The notes: generated by a model not told the origin, from the sequence alone. DNA of 64,000 bases from Leucaena leucocephala (GCA_037074615.1 CM073519.1:24387001-24451000), one strand, 5' to 3'. Positions 23,801 through 37,968 are shown, counted from the stretch's first letter. Numbers and translations: made by a program.

Positions 23801-24559
23801 ATCACTGGTACACTATGGGCATCTAGGGGCATTTTCGTAATTTCACACTTTTCCTGGACACTAGCCCCTTCTACTAATGAACTGGTACCCTGGGTTTTGG
23901 GCACTCCTTAGCGTCATCATAGGCCCATATGTGAGGCCATATGAGTTTATTCTATCCAGGCTTATTTACTGCTAAGTTCCATAATCGGATAACGGGTATT
24001 CTCAAACTCCAGTCAAAATTCAGTAATATGGGGATAACTTTTCCTATAGAGCTCCTTTCAGGGTATTGTTAGATTCATGACATCTGATGTCATGAGGCAC
24101 ACCTTCCTGTAACTTGTCCCCTTATATCTGAAGTCCATGAGATTTGATAAAATTTTAGATAACTTTTAGACTATCAGATAAATATCCATTATCTATGACT
24201 AGATTAACTAGCTTATCTTTCTCTATTTACTGATAAAGTATGGAACTGAAATACTTCTAGACAGTCTTAAGCCTTTTCTGGTTGACCTTTTCTATAATTA
24301 CATTTAGGTCTCTGACTTTTTACTTATTTATATTTAGGTCCCTAAACTTTTGGACATTACCACTTTTGGCCCAACTTTTGTTTATACTTTAACTTTTGGC
24401 CTTTAACCTTTTCTACTTTGCATTTAGGTCCCTAAAATTTCTCTAGTTCATAATCCCTTTCTTTCCATTCTCAATCTGATACATTTTATTCCAAGAATCT
24501 CATATCCATTTCATATAAACTGTATAGTTACATGAAGTAAGAAAATTGGGGATATGACA
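20900..24559. mobile_element. Inverted pair of truncated LTRs (head-out palindrome)
   Basis: The left arm (20900-about 22876) is the first half of an LTR in plus orientation, starting TATCATATCC and close to E2's type, with TATA box near 22197. The right arm (about 22877-24559) is the first half of an LTR in minus orientation, close to E1's type, ending GGATATGACA. The arms join at about 22876 inside a shared 'aaatcatgaaattcc'-like stretch. Each arm carries U3, TATA box and leader, and both lack the second half. Flanking 5-mers are GATAT and TAGAT, so there is no clear target duplication. It interrupts the E8 LTR. Confidence 0.8.
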
Positions 24560-24645
24560 TAGATTCCAAATGACATAATTTCTTGGGACTGGCTTAACAA
24601 TCAAATGGTCCATAACAATATTTCTTGAATGCCACTTTTTGAAAT
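24560..24645 (-). other. Short host segment between two insertions (E8 LTR)
   Basis: 86 bases of unrelated sequence between the inverted LTR pair and E6; its last five bases (GAAAT, 24641-24645) are the E6 target duplication. By position it is E8 LTR sequence. Confidence 0.45.
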
Positions 24646-24909
24646 TGTTGAATCTAGTTGTATTACCCCAAGAGGGGGTGAATTAGGTGATTTTTAAAAC
24701 TTTTGAAAACTCTAAAGATATTTAAAATAAATTTAAAGAGTAGAGTTTAGAAAGATATCCCTATATGAAGAAGTTGTTGAAGAATGATTGTACAAGTTGA
24801 TTTATACTGGTTTGACCTAATCCACTTGGCCTATATCTAGTCTCCATAACTCCTCTCTAAGTGTTCTACTATATTCTAATATTCAATAAGCTCTTGGTGC
24901 CTCAGTACA

Positions 24910-27900
24910 ATCAATGTCATATCTCAATTTTTAGGCCTTATAACCCAATATATAGCCTGAAATAGGTAGGCTACTATACCTCTTTTAGCAGAAGTCCCAG
25001 AAATATACAAATGATGTTCAGGGACTACTAAATTGAAAGTTCATAGATTAAATTGTAAATAGAGAAAGCCCCTAGGGGAAACTATATAAATAAGTTGGAG
25101 ACTTCAGAAGAGTCTCCAGGGCATATAAAAAGAAAAGAGGTATATTAGCGGCCTAATGTTGAGATAAATACCTCAAAGGGATGATTTACTATGTTAAGCC
25201 CAAGCAGGGGTGAAATTGCAATTCTGGAAAAGTTCTAAGTGCGTAATGGTCATTATAAAAAAGACAATGACGAGAATGAAAACCCTAAAAGTTCCATGGT
25301 GCAAAATTGAAGTAGACATAAGTTATGGCCCATTAAGTGTAATTATGAAAAGTTGAGGGACTAAAGTGCAGTTTTCAAAAGTTTAAGGGCAAAATAGTAA
25401 TTATAGAAAGTTGAGATAGAAAAGGCCCAAAATTACTTGAAATGGTTTAGGTCCCAAATTTTACTATAAAATAGAGAAAATTATTCTGGTTGATTTAACG
25501 TAACACGAAATTTTGATTTGAGGTCCCGATAAATTAATATTAATTTTTAAAGTCTAAAAATTGATACAATATCTTTTAGACCTCAAAATCGGATAAAACT
25601 TGGTAGTAAATTCTTATAATTAATTTATAAAATTGACAAAAGTAAAGAAAAAGAGTCCTGTAGAATTAATTATGGAATTTACAGTGATAAAAGACACCAA
25701 TAAAGAGTTTAAAAGAAATATATGTAATTTTCATCATGCCTTCTGGGTCTCAAACAATTATGAGACTTTACAAGAAATTCATTTTATATTATAATGAATT
25801 TCTAAAAATGTTAGAACCAATGAAAGATTTAAACAAAATTTATCTAAAAAATCAAGATAATTTAAGGATATCGATATAGGAAGTGCTTTGGGATTTATGC
25901 CAATTAGTAATTAAACCCAAAGGAGGCCCAATAATGGCATCATGAAGCAGCTCAATAAGTCCCAAAATTTGTTTTGGAGTCATGTCAAATAATAGATAAT
26001 TTATGAATTTTTGAAAAAGAAAATTAAAGAGGCTTCAAGAGGAAGATTAGGGTTTTTCACATAGTGGGACCCACATGCTTTACATATGGTGCCAAGAAGA
26101 AGAAAGAAAGGTTATACCATGTACTAAAATGTAATAAAATAATGTAAGAATTAAGTTAATAATGATTAAAGATAATTAATCAATAAAGCAACTAATAAGA
26201 CTCAAGATTAAGGAATTATAATAATTAGTTGAAAGAGAAATATTTTGGTCCCTTGAGCCTTGAAATTTGGCTATAAATACCCCTCCATTTCCTTGCAAAA
26301 CCATGTCCCTTGAACCCTTGGTAAAACTATGGCCAAATGAAAACCTAAGCCAAGACAAAGGAAAATTCAAGGTACCAAAGTTCAAGCTAGCTAGGGATTA
26401 AGGTAAGTAATCTATCCTAGCTTATTTTCCTTTAATTTTGAGGCTTAAACTTAGGGTTTTATGGAAGAAAAATAGGAAATTATCTAGGGCATATATGCTG
26501 TCCAAAACCCTAGATGAAAGAAGAAAGAAGAAGTTAAAGCTAGAACTATGCGATTAATGTTTAGATAAGTTAGTTAGATGATTGGTTATTGAATCAAGTT
26601 GATATTATTGACTTTGCCATAGAAGGGACATTTTGGCCTGCACTGTTTTGGATATAAAGAGATGGAATTTCAATGATTTAATGCTTCCATTGAATTTAGA
26701 AGAAGATTTTGTGTAGGATTGCATAGGTTTGAAACTTTGGAAGCATTGGAATTGAAAGATGTAATTTTGGAAACCCTCTTTGTTATTGTTCACAGGCATA
26801 ATAGTGATTAGACTTTTATGATTCCAATATTCTTAAAATGAAAGTTTTTATGGTATAAAGTATAGAAACAAGTATTATAGGCATTGGAATCAAAATGAGA
26901 ATTTTTTGAAACAAAGAGGACATGTTTTGGTTCTATCCAGAATAGTGTGCAACTACTAGGATTTGGGCATTATAAGTTCATAAATTGATTTAGAAGGCCA
27001 AATTGTGTAGGGTAAGGTCAAGGCATCAATTGGTTCAAAGGCCAAGTCAAATAGTAAAGATTAAGAAAATTTATTTTAGTTAAGCAAGGTCAATGTTCAA
27101 AGAAGTTAGATTGTAATGAATGGATGCTAATGCGATGTTAGGATTTGAATTGTGTGCTCAAAGAGGGTAGCCACACATCAAGGAGAAGTAAGAATAAAGA
27201 GGAAAAGATAAAGGAAAGGGAAGTCAAGCATGTGAGGTAGTAAACTAACCTAAACTTGTATGTGTTGAATTTAATGTGTTATGGTGATATGGCTATGTGA
27301 ATTGTTGTGGCATATATGTATTTGATAGATGCTCTATTTATATGTTTAATTTGGTTAATTATTTTTCATAAATATGGTAGCATGTTTATTACATTATATT
27401 GACACAATCACAAGCAAGTATAAACATTAGCATCAATACATACACTGTTTAGTACCGTTTGTTATTGATATTTCCCCAAAAATCTCACCCCCTCCATGTA
27501 ATCCCAATCTTAACAGGTTCATGAATGATTAAAGAAGATGAAGAAGCATGAATAGAAGTTAGGGATTGGATAATATAAATGTTATATGAAGAATGTATGA
27601 ATTGTTATATGTAATGATGTTAGATGACTAGTTTAAGCAGTGTTGTTCATGATGCAATGAAAAATAGTAAATGATGGAATAAATGTTTGAAAGTTTACAT
27701 ACATTTAGTTAACATTTCAATATTTATTTTGACACCAAGAATGTCTTATTTAGATGTCTGTACAAAGAGAATGAATTTTCTAAACTCAAGGATCATAATC
27801 TATTTCCAAAAATTCTGACCAAATGAAAAGTAAACTTTGACATCAAAGTTGACTCAGTTGATTGGTCAATTGGTGTAAGTAAGTATTTTCCTTTAAAGTT

Positions 27901-28124
27901 CAAGATGTTAGCTTTGTGTAGTTTTTTGAACCCCTTGATTTCAATTTTTAAGAATTAATTATGATTTTTTTGAAGTTTATCTCTGAATCTAAAATACCAT
28001 ATGAACAGTAACTCGTGAAGAGTGAAATTTCAAATTTAGATAATGGACCTCAAAGGTCATATAAGTGGTTCTAAATACTACTGAATGTTCTCTAAAATGT
28101 ACAAAAGTAAGGTGTTAAAATCAA
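24910..28124 (+). mobile_element. E7: solo LTR in the E6 3' LTR
   Basis: 24915-28119 (3,205 bases) flanked by ATCAA (24910-24914 and 28120-28124). Starts TGTCATATCT like E3 and E5, and ends GGTGTTAAA. Its TATA box (TATAAATA near 26273) and leader are of the E1/E2 kind, with a perfect donor-like AAG|GTAAGT at 26402|26403; further on it carries the GAG|GTAGTAAAC site near 27236. No primer site, tract or internal region, so it arose by LTR-LTR recombination. Confidence 0.9.
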
Positions 28125-29986
28125 CATGCGAATCCCTCTCACTTCCCTTTACAACAACCTGTAAGGTTTTCCAGTGAGAATCCCTCTTACTCCTTCTTAC
28201 AACCAGTAAGGTTACTAAAGAGATTTCAACTCTTACGGGATCAAAAAAAGTTTATTGTTACAAATAAAACTCTCTCAGGAGAGAGAATATGATAAACACT
28301 TAGCTCACAAAATCTAAGTTTCTCTATCTTTACAAGAATTTGATATGTTCTGAATAAAAGATAAGAAACAGAGTAAAACAAAGAATTAATGAATATGATC
28401 AAAATGCATTGTAAGTTTTTCTAGTTAAGTCTCCCAACTTCTTTAGCTTTCTCACTTTGGCTCCTTTTTCTTTTATATTTTGTTCTTCATAAGTCCGTTA
28501 AAGGATTGAAGTAGCCATTGTCAAATATAGTCGTTCTTAAATTGCTTATGCAAATTATCTTAAAACATGCTTTAGTAATTATATATAATCAGTGTAAACG
28601 TATAGCATGTGTTTCCAAATGATTTAGAATGAAGATCAAAATCTAATAAAGTCTGGTTTAAAAATCCCTTTTGCAAACTGGCTTGATGAAACATCCTCAT
28701 TTTAATATATCTTAGGGACCAAATGGTAGCATCTGGAACCACTTCTAAGGCTATTGAAGTTAAATTACTCAATCTAGAATTTTACTCTTAGTGAGTACTG
28801 TTCATTGTGCAAATTCCAGAGGAGTGACCTAACTTCAAAAAATCATAACTAATTCTAGAAAAATAAAAAAAATGGTTCAAATTGGTACAAGAAGCTAACA
28901 TAATTCTATTTCAGGGAAAAATAACTTGTTGACCACGCCTTGACCAGGTCAACATTAGCAAACATATGAAGTTTACTGTTCATCCAATATTTTTCCCTGA
29001 TTCCAGCATTTTGGTCCCAACATTTGCACTATCCAATCCCCAGCTTCTCTCCTTGATTCTTCAATCCTCTCTCATATAAACCTGTGGGATTGGGATTACA
29101 TGGAAGGGGGTGAGATTTCTGGGGAAATCTCAGTAGCAAACGGAAACCATACAATGTATGCAACTATATGCTTGATGTTACTATGTATGTACTTAATGAT
29201 CATGCTTGCATCATGATAACATACATGCTTCCATGTTACTTAATTATAACATATGGCCATAGCATAAAAGAAACAGAGCATTACTTAATCATACATGCCT
29301 CACATCATCAAGGTAAGAAAACATCACATAAAACATCCAAGCAGTATAAGCACAAAAGTAGGTAAGTTTACTACCTGGCGTGTAGCCTTTCGTTCTAGCT
29401 CTTAGCCTTGCCTCTAAGGTCCCTTCTTTTCATAAGTTAGAGCCTATACATAGTATAATAATATCTTTATTATTATCTAGTATAACTCTACCTAACTTAC
29501 GCTTAACTAGGGGTAATATCCTTAATCTGACATTCCCCTGGCTTTCTTTCTACCTTTATTAATAGAGATATTTCTCTATTCTAACTATTAAGAGCAATCA
29601 TCTACTTTATTAGAGCAGGGACTAGATAACTTACTTACTTCATTCTTAAACTCTGCCCAGTCCCCAAGCTCCTTGGACTGCTCCTAGCTCCACCAGAACT
29701 CCTTCCTTAATTTATTTCTCTTTTAAACTCTTTCTCTCTTCTTTCTCTTCTTTCTTGGCTCTTGGCTATGGATTTCCTTGAGGGAGGGGTGGCCTATTTA
29801 TAGGTGAGTAGAGGTGGAATGAATGGCTTAGATTGAACCATGATGAATGGCCCAGATCACTTAGCTTCCTCAAGAAGCTTTGCCTGCATCATCACGATGA
29901 CATCATCCTCCTTGATGACTCACTATTATGACATCATCCAAGGACACCTCAACGGGTATGTTGCGCAATTGGTGGGGACCTTGGTA

Positions 29987-32900
29987 TTTAACATCCTTAC
30001 TTTTATACCTCTTAGGGACCATTCAGTAGCATTTAGAACCACTTACAAGACCTTAGTTGTCCATTAGCCAAATCTGGAATTTTACTCTTTCTCGGGTTAC
30101 TGTTCATATGGTATGCCAGATTATGCAACAAACTTCAAAAAATCATAATTAATTCTACAAAACTCGAAATGAGATGGTTAAAAAAGATACATGAAGATAA
30201 AATATTGAAATTTAAGTGAAAAATAATTTCTAGACCAAATGATTATGCAATTGATACAGTTTATTCATTGAAGTTTACTGTTCATTTGGTCAAAAACTCT
30301 GGAAACAGATTCTAGGGCCTGATTTTGGAAATTCATTTCTCTTGATATACATATCCAAATGAAACGTTCTACATATGAACTTAAAGCTATGGATGTGTGC
30401 TACAAGCTCATAAAATTTCGTGAACTAATTCCTTCATTTGCTAGGTCAAACTGAAGCCACAACAAAACTTCTTCAGGACCTACATTTTTACCATTTTAGT
30501 TTGTTTTCTTTCATGTCCAATAATTGTTTCAGCATGCGCAAGCCATCAAATAAGCTTCTTAACATTCATATACATCATGTACATATTCCATAAGTATTAC
30601 AATAGTTTCATAACATAAATGGACACCTTACATGGCATTTACATACATGGACAATTTATAGTATTTGCTAAAATCTCAATACTTCACTTTCTTTCTTCCA
30701 TTCTTTAGCTCTTCTCCATGCATACCTTTTATTCATGCTTGACCTAAATTGGTTGCTTATGGGAGAGTGAGATTCTAGGAAATCTCAGTAGCAAACATTA
30801 CCACTTAAATATGCAAGATGGATGCTAATGCATGATATGTAATTTCATTAAACTTTCTTTGGTTAGTGACATGCTATCATGCTATATACTTTTACATAAA
30901 GTGCATGGCCATGGAAAACATGTTATTCACAATATATTGAACATCATTAATCATGTCACAACATCATTCAAATATCACATACATGTCAACACATAAGCAT
31001 ACCACATCAAGCACACAAAGAGATAAGTTCACTACCTTGCACTTAAGCTTTTCTCTTGACCTTTAGCCCTTGCTCCCTAGCTTTCCAACCATGAAGCCTT
31101 TATGTCCATCACTTCCCAACATTTTCTTGGATGTTTCATGGTCCTAAACACATTCGTATTCATCACATAACTCATTAGGACTCATGAACTCCAACCATGT
31201 TCAAGACTAACTTTGTTACACTCTTTATTTCATAACTTTCTCTAATTTTCACTAATCCACTTGGCTCTTGAACCAATTGATGTCTTGACTTTAACCTACA
31301 CAATTTCATCTTTTGAACTCATTTATGAGCTTAGAATCATGAAATTCCAGCTCCTTCATGGCATGCTGTACAGAATTGAACATAAGCACACAATTCTTTC
31401 AAAAATTCTCATTTTGATTCTAATGCTTCCCATACTTGTTTCTCCACTTTACCCTACACAACTTTTCATTTTAAAACCATTGGAATCATCAAAATCATGA
31501 AATTCTAATCACTGTTCATGCGAGTGAACAGTAACTGTAAGGAATCTCAAAGACTACAACCTTGAGATTTTAGTGTTTCCAAGGTTCAAAACCTTTCAAA
31601 TCCTACACAAAATCATCATACAAACTCAGTGGAAGCATTAAATCATTGAAATTCAATTTCCTTCCCTCATGAACATTGCAGACCGAACAGGGCACACCAT
31701 GGCAAAGTCAAGAATATCAATTTGATTCAACAACCAACCATTTAACTAGCTTGTTTAAGCTTCAATCATATAGTTCTAACTTTAATTTCTTCTTTCCCCT
31801 TTCCTTTAAGGTCTTTTGGAAGCACCACCCCTTAGAGAAAACTCAACTTTTCTTCCATCAAAACCCTAAGTTCAAGCTCCCAAATCAAAGGAAAATAAGC
31901 TAGGAGAGATTGCTTATCTTTAATCTCTTGCTTGCTTGAACTTTGGAACCTTGAATCTTCTTTGTCTTGGCTTGAGTTTCCATTTTGCAAGAGCTTCCCC
32001 AAGGGTACATGAGCTTATGGTTCTGAACCAGAATTGAGGGGTATTTATAGCCAAAATCCAAGAAAAATGAATGGCCAAGATTTATTTGGTTACTATTTGA
32101 TCTAAAGGCCCACATTTAATCTTGGATTTAACTTTTTCATAAAATAATAATTATGACATCATGTGGGACCCATCAAGGGACACCTCAAGGGGTTAGGTGG
32201 CGTGCTCATAGTGTAAGGAAGCTTCTGGAAAAATTCCAGTCCAATCCAGTACCGATCGGTGCAGTTTCACAGCAACCGGACTGTTTTCTGTTCCTAATTT
32301 TTTTATAATATACTAGGATATGTATTCTGTCCTAGAAATCAATGTCTAGGCTTCCCACACCATTGAGATACTTGTACTGGCCACCATTTAATTATAGATC
32401 CCTTGGGAAATGACCAAAATACCCTTGGTGTCCTTTCTTGCACTGTATTGACCCTAAGGGCATAATTGTCATTTCACCCTTCTTTGTACTGCCTCCGGGC
32501 ATATATTGGCTCAACTAATCATATTTATACCATGTGCCATGTTTTTAGGCTATCCCAGATGACCAAAATGCCCTTCATCTATCTCTGGTGCAATCTGGGC
32601 ATCTAGGGGCATTTTCGTAATTTCTCACTTTTTCTGGCACTAGCCCCTTCTACTGATAGACTGGTACCCTGGGTTTTGGGCCTTCCTTGGCGTCATTATG
32701 GGCCTATATATGAGGTCATCTGATCTCATTCTATCCAGGCTTACATACCGATAAGTTCCATTATCGGATCACGGGTGTTAACAAACTCCCGTCAAAATTC
32801 ACTTATATGTGAATAACTTTTTATACAGAACTTCTTCTGGAGTTCTGTCAGATCCAGGACATCTGACACTGTAGGGCACACTTTCCTGTAATTTACCCAC

Positions 32901-33352
32901 TTATATCTGAAGTCCATGAAATCTAATAAAATTTCAGATAACTTTTAGACTATCAGATAAATATCTGCTGTCTGGAGCCCTAATAAAATTTCTGTATCAT
33001 GCCAGATTACCCAGCATAACTTCCTCTATTTACTGATGGAATGTGGGACTAAAATACTTACAGGCAGTTCTAAGCCTTTTCTAGCTGAACTTTTTCATAA
33101 TTACATTTATGTCCCTGACTTTTTGCTTAATTATATTTAGGTCCCATAACTTTTAGAAATTACCACTTTTGGCCCAAATCTTGTTTCTACTTTAACTTTT
33201 GGCCTTTAACCTTTTCTACTTTGCGTTTTAGTCCTTCTCCTTCTTCAAGACTCATATAACCTTTGTCATTTCTTCTTATCTTCATCATAATCCTTTCTAA
33301 ACCTCTTTCCGCTATCAGTACTATACATATAGGGAAAAATTAGGATATGACA
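29987..33352 (-). repeat. E2 3' LTR
   Basis: 3,366 bases, minus orientation, ends GGATATGACA. Its plus-strand start reads TTTAACATCC where the partner has TATAACATCC; both have lost the canonical TG. TATA box as TATTTATA at about 32041-32048. The donor-like site of its partner is mutated here (GATAAG instead of GTAATC, near 31915). Confidence 0.92.
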
Positions 33353-33367
33353 TTTCTACCCCCTTAA
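33353..33367 (-). other. E2 polypurine tract
   Basis: Minus strand TTAAGGGGGTAGAAA, directly against the 3' LTR and preceded by the same AAATTTCGAGGACGAAATTT as in E1. Confidence 0.9.
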
Positions 33368-36300
33368 AATAAATTTCGTCCTCGAAATTTAATCAACACC
33401 TCAGTCAAGGATTGGGGTATTTACCTCTTATCTTTTATCGTGACATATTAACGGAGTTCTTTTTATATCCGCAATTCTTCATATCTTACTATGATCATCC
33501 TTTTGTCATGAATCAACTCACTCAGAGTTGAACTCCATTTCATTCTATTACTTACCTTCTTGCTATGCATTTATCTACATATGGACTCCTCATTATACTG
33601 GACTTGTGAGTAACGTCCATTTCTTTCATATTAAACTCTCTCAGATACTGCTATATTCGGGAGTTTCTATTAACAACTCATCATACTTTTTAGTGAAACT
33701 ACTTCTTTCTCAAATGAGTATCTAGCGGAATTCTCTGAGTATCCGCACACTTTAACTCTCATTCTCAATCATCATACATTCTTATCATCTTTAAAAACTC
33801 ATCATAATATAGAGAGAGGACTTATATCATTATTCTTTCTTTCATTGCTCTACTACTAAACAGGAGCACATAGGAGCATATAGGAGCATACACTCTAACA
33901 TGCATAATGCTCGAACAGCATGCTGCAGGACTACATACCTGTTCACGAATGCAAAGCTCTAACATCGGAGCTAAAGCATTCCTCCTTTTAATATGCACAG
34001 CTCTAACACTCAGAGCTTGCACTGCTCTAACATTCGGAGCTTTAGCATATTCTGTAAACATCACATAATGTAACATAACATAAGGCCTGGCATTCTATGC
34101 AAGGAGTGGAAGCTCTCAAAGCTCTCATTTGCTCTTTCACATGTAGCTCATCATTCAAACATCTTATCTTTTCTAGAACGGAAGCCTCTCTATCTGTTTA
34201 CAAAGCTAGCTATACAGCCACTTCTCAAGGCATATCTTCTCATTTCGTATCTTTCATGACATAAAATGGCATATCTGGCCAAATCTTGCTATATCATAGT
34301 TCATCTTTCAAATCCATTTCATTTGGACTTGACATAAGGGTTTTAGTCTCTTACTTTTCATAACCCTTTCTAGCTTTTGATAGCTCTTTCTATCATTTTA
34401 CATAGCTTTGTGCATATATGCCAATTTCTTGTGGCATTCACATTTTTTTGATCACTTCCCAGGGGGTCACCCATCATTGGACTACCCTTGCCTGAGCATG
34501 CTTAACTTAAATATGCAGATAAAAATCTAAAACACTGGTGCTCACTGGCTCTAACCTTGGTACTTTACCATCTTATACCCATCTTATACTATCTCTCTTG
34601 GGTCTATCTGGTCTTCTAATCTCTTTGTCCTTATATGGAGGATCTACTTACCTTTCATTCTTATACATCCTTGGGACTCAAGACTAACAACTTTAACTTT
34701 GATCACTCAGTTCCTGTTACGTGTAAGAAGATTTTGAGTTCAGTCCCTGATAGTAATAAGGCTATCTGAAACTAGCATCATGGGTACTCTCTCTGTTATG
34801 AGTTAATCATCTTGTGAAGCTTCTATAGCTTAACTTTTCCTTGGTATTTGTCCTTCCAAAGAAATACTGTACTTATGGCTTATTACTTTCTTCCTCTAGG
34901 CTTAGTCTACTGCGACCCTCAGGATCTACTGCGATCAACCGTAAGCCTCTTCAGGATCTAACTGCGACCCTGCGAGCCATACTAGGATCTAACTGCAATC
35001 CTCCAGAATCTACTACGATTCCATTGTACTGTATTCTCATCTCTGGAAGACCTAAACCAACAGACAAAGTTACAAGGTTAGTCACTTCCACATAGTTATT
35101 AACTCCACAGATAATTCCCCAACAATGGTCACAGAAGCCAATATTATCTATCAAGACTTCACTCATTTCCTCTATCACTCAGAAACTTCTCATATCATTC
35201 TCATCTTTATAACTTTATTACATTTAACATTGTAGGGAGCTACACAAGCTCTACTATGCACATATCTGTCATCATCTATTTATCTCATCAGAGGGACTTT
35301 ACTCTATTGCAAAAGCAATCCAGCTCTATTGCAAAAATATTAACTTATATTTCTTAAAAACTGCTCTTTCTTAGAGCCATGTCATCTTTCATAACTGCAT
35401 CTCATTTCCTTTCATCTATCTTATCCCTACTAAAGGGATATGTCCTGAGTATCATAATCATTTATCTATATGCTCACTACTAATCTTCATCTTTAATCTC
35501 ATTCTCTATCCCATTGACTATCATAGTCTGATCATAAATTCTCTTTATACCTTTTGAGAATCAAGTAGCTAACTTTCTAGTTTAGCACTTTACTATTGCT
35601 TCATTCTTGCTAAGTTGAATTATTTAATTGCATGTCATAGGGCATGGGAGCAACATAACTTTCTCATCTGGTATACTCTACCCAGTACGTACTACATAAG
35701 GGGAGTATTCATTTATCATAGTATACTCAATGTGCATAATATGCAAATAGATGCAATCAATTAAGCACTCTCTAGTATGTGTGTCATCACATGACAACTG
35801 CAATGAGATGCAATTTCTTATTATACCTTATGGCAACATAAGCCATGCATCATTACATAGTTTGCTCAACCATCCCTCATACTCATATTGCCATTAAGCA
35901 ATTAACTAGGTAGACTTTAAAACATTTTGTCCCTTTATCACCTTAACTGCTAGGTCTTGATCATCTATTCAGGTACCTGAGTCATTTACTTGTTTCACTT
36001 AGGCTGCCACATTACCCTCTTATTAGGGTATAGACTCAACCCTTATTTACTCTTTCTTATATAGGGAATAGGGGTGTCACTTCATCTTTGAATCTATGGC
36101 TACCTTACTAGGCCATATTTATTCTATCATATCATCCCTTATTGCCTATAAGATTTATATGTCTCTAGCTTGAAGGATTTATGTGTCCTTGGCCTCACAA
36201 CAATCCATAACTGAGTCAGTTATTCTCTTTCAGCTAACTGAGGAAAGTTTGGCTCCTATCTTTATGCCATTTGTACTTTTACGTTTCTCTTATCCTCCTG

Positions 36301-37144
36301 GATTACTAACAGGCGAGAGAAAGTAACTCTTATTAAGCCTCAAGGTTCATATAAATGAACTCGATTAAGTATGCATCAAAAGAGTTCTCTTCCCTTAGCT
36401 CTAACCCTTAGTCTCATGCTCGCCTCTCTCTAATTGAGAGGAATACTTCTTTTAAACTCTTTGAGAAAAACTTCTCAAGTGATCGGATCACTCTCCATCT
36501 CATATGGAGTAAGTTTTGTATCTCTTAATTCTTTTAACTCTTTCTGTCCATCAGTCTTAGTCTACTCTAGACTAGACTGTGATTCTTTTATGGTCTGCCT
36601 CTAGATCCTGACCAATTTAAGTCACTTAGATCTCATTCATCACTTAACATTACTATTTATGTTCTCTAGGTGCTCTACCTTAGATGTGCTAGGTTACTGT
36701 CTCTTCGTGATGGAATCCCTTTGCTTTGGGAACATTAACTTTCTATCTATTAACCATCATAACTTTATCCTTAAGCCATGTATCAGATCATTCTGAGGCA
36801 AGTCTCATTCTAACTTCTCATTATTCTTTTCCATAAAGACTAGCTGCACAAAGTCTTTCATACTGTAGATCAACTCCTGATGATCATACGGAGGATCTAC
36901 TATTGAACCTCTTCTTGAACTGATCTTTTATATCTTAGTGCTTCATATTGTTTAACTTGCCTATACTCTATGCTAAATCTCTAACTGATAGACTTTAGTG
37001 AGGTTGGCATCTTTAGTCTCATGACACTTGACTTACTATCATCTCATACCAATCCTCTAAAGTATATTATGTTAATGCCATCTACTGGATGTCTGTTTAT
37101 CATTCCTGCTACGGCATTGAGGAACTGCAAATAGCTAACTGTTC
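33368..37144 (-). other. E2 interior, non-coding
   Basis: About 3.8 kb without a believable gene. It contains short repeated phrases: GCTCTAACAT...GGAGCT units at about 33950-34050, and GGATCTAACTGCGACC units at about 34910-35010, the reverse complement of the E3 internal phrase. Open frames here are short and overlap these repeats on both strands. Confidence 0.65.
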
Positions 37145-37759
37145 TTAATCTCTACTTCTGTCCATCCCTTGACCTGGACTAAATAAGTCATTATCCGCAG
37201 CTTTCTTCAGACCAATATGGTCAACACTAACTGTCTTTAACAAAGAAGGCTGGAGTTGACTAGAACCAGGAACATCACACTGATCTTTCTTTATAAAGTC
37301 ACATATTCTTGGACTTTGGAAATGGACAAGAACTATCATTAACTCTAACTGGATATCTGAATTAGGGGACTGTGGTATCTTACTCATAGTAACTTTATCC
37401 TCAAACTCTAATGGAGGAGGAATAATATCTGGTCTACCCATAATCCAGTATCAGTACTCAGCTTCCTCAGCCGTAATTTGTCCTCTCATTAGAGGAATAG
37501 GACTTACATCAGGTTTAGAGGGCACTTCAACAAACTTATACCGTATAGAGTCACTAGACTCAACATCAACTGGTGCATATTAGGCTTCAGGCTGAATCTC
37601 TACATGACCACCAGATTGCAGGTTTAAGTCTACATAAACGTCTATGGGACATTCCACTGTAGATTTTCCTGGCTGATCCCCTAAACTCTCATCTGGACTC
37701 TCTTCATCGTCTAAGGGATATGGATATATATCACTATTGGTATGGAGTCTCCCTTATTA
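37145..37759 (-). pseudogene. E2 decayed ORF in the place of E1's extra ORF
   Basis: A minus-strand frame of about 200 codons read from 37759 to 37145 with two stops; the last 98 codons (37441-37145) are open. It begins with an acidic patch (DDEESPDES), runs through proline- and valine-rich sequence and includes DVPGSSQLQP, reminiscent of the DVPGPSQ units of the E1 extra ORF. It starts about 200 bases after the primer site, as in E1. There is no gag motif. Relation to the E1 ORF rests on position, acidity and that short motif only. Confidence 0.5.
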
Positions 37760-37953
37760 ACTAAAGCCTCTGACTTAACCTTATGGAATCTCATATATAT
37801 TCTTGTAACATTTGCTTAATTAAGCAATGTTAACCATCCCATAACATACCCTAACTTAGCAAAATACTTACTGTTTAGGTTTAGGGTCTGGGAATAATCT
37901 CATATCAGTCCATAAATAATCTATTCAGAGCATTTCTTAAGCCAGAATCCTTT

Positions 37954-37965
37954 GCTCTGATACCA
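37954..37965 (-). other. E2 primer-binding site (tRNA-iMet type)
   Basis: Minus strand TGGTATCAGAGC, three bases from the 5' LTR, in a leader that matches E1 closely for about 58 bases. Confidence 0.92.
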
Positions 37966-37968
37966 AAA

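Noticed and set aside
20900..24559. Reading the structure as one ordinary solo LTR
   Set aside because: The right half runs in the opposite orientation to the left, and both outer ends are LTR starts, so a single LTR cannot explain it.
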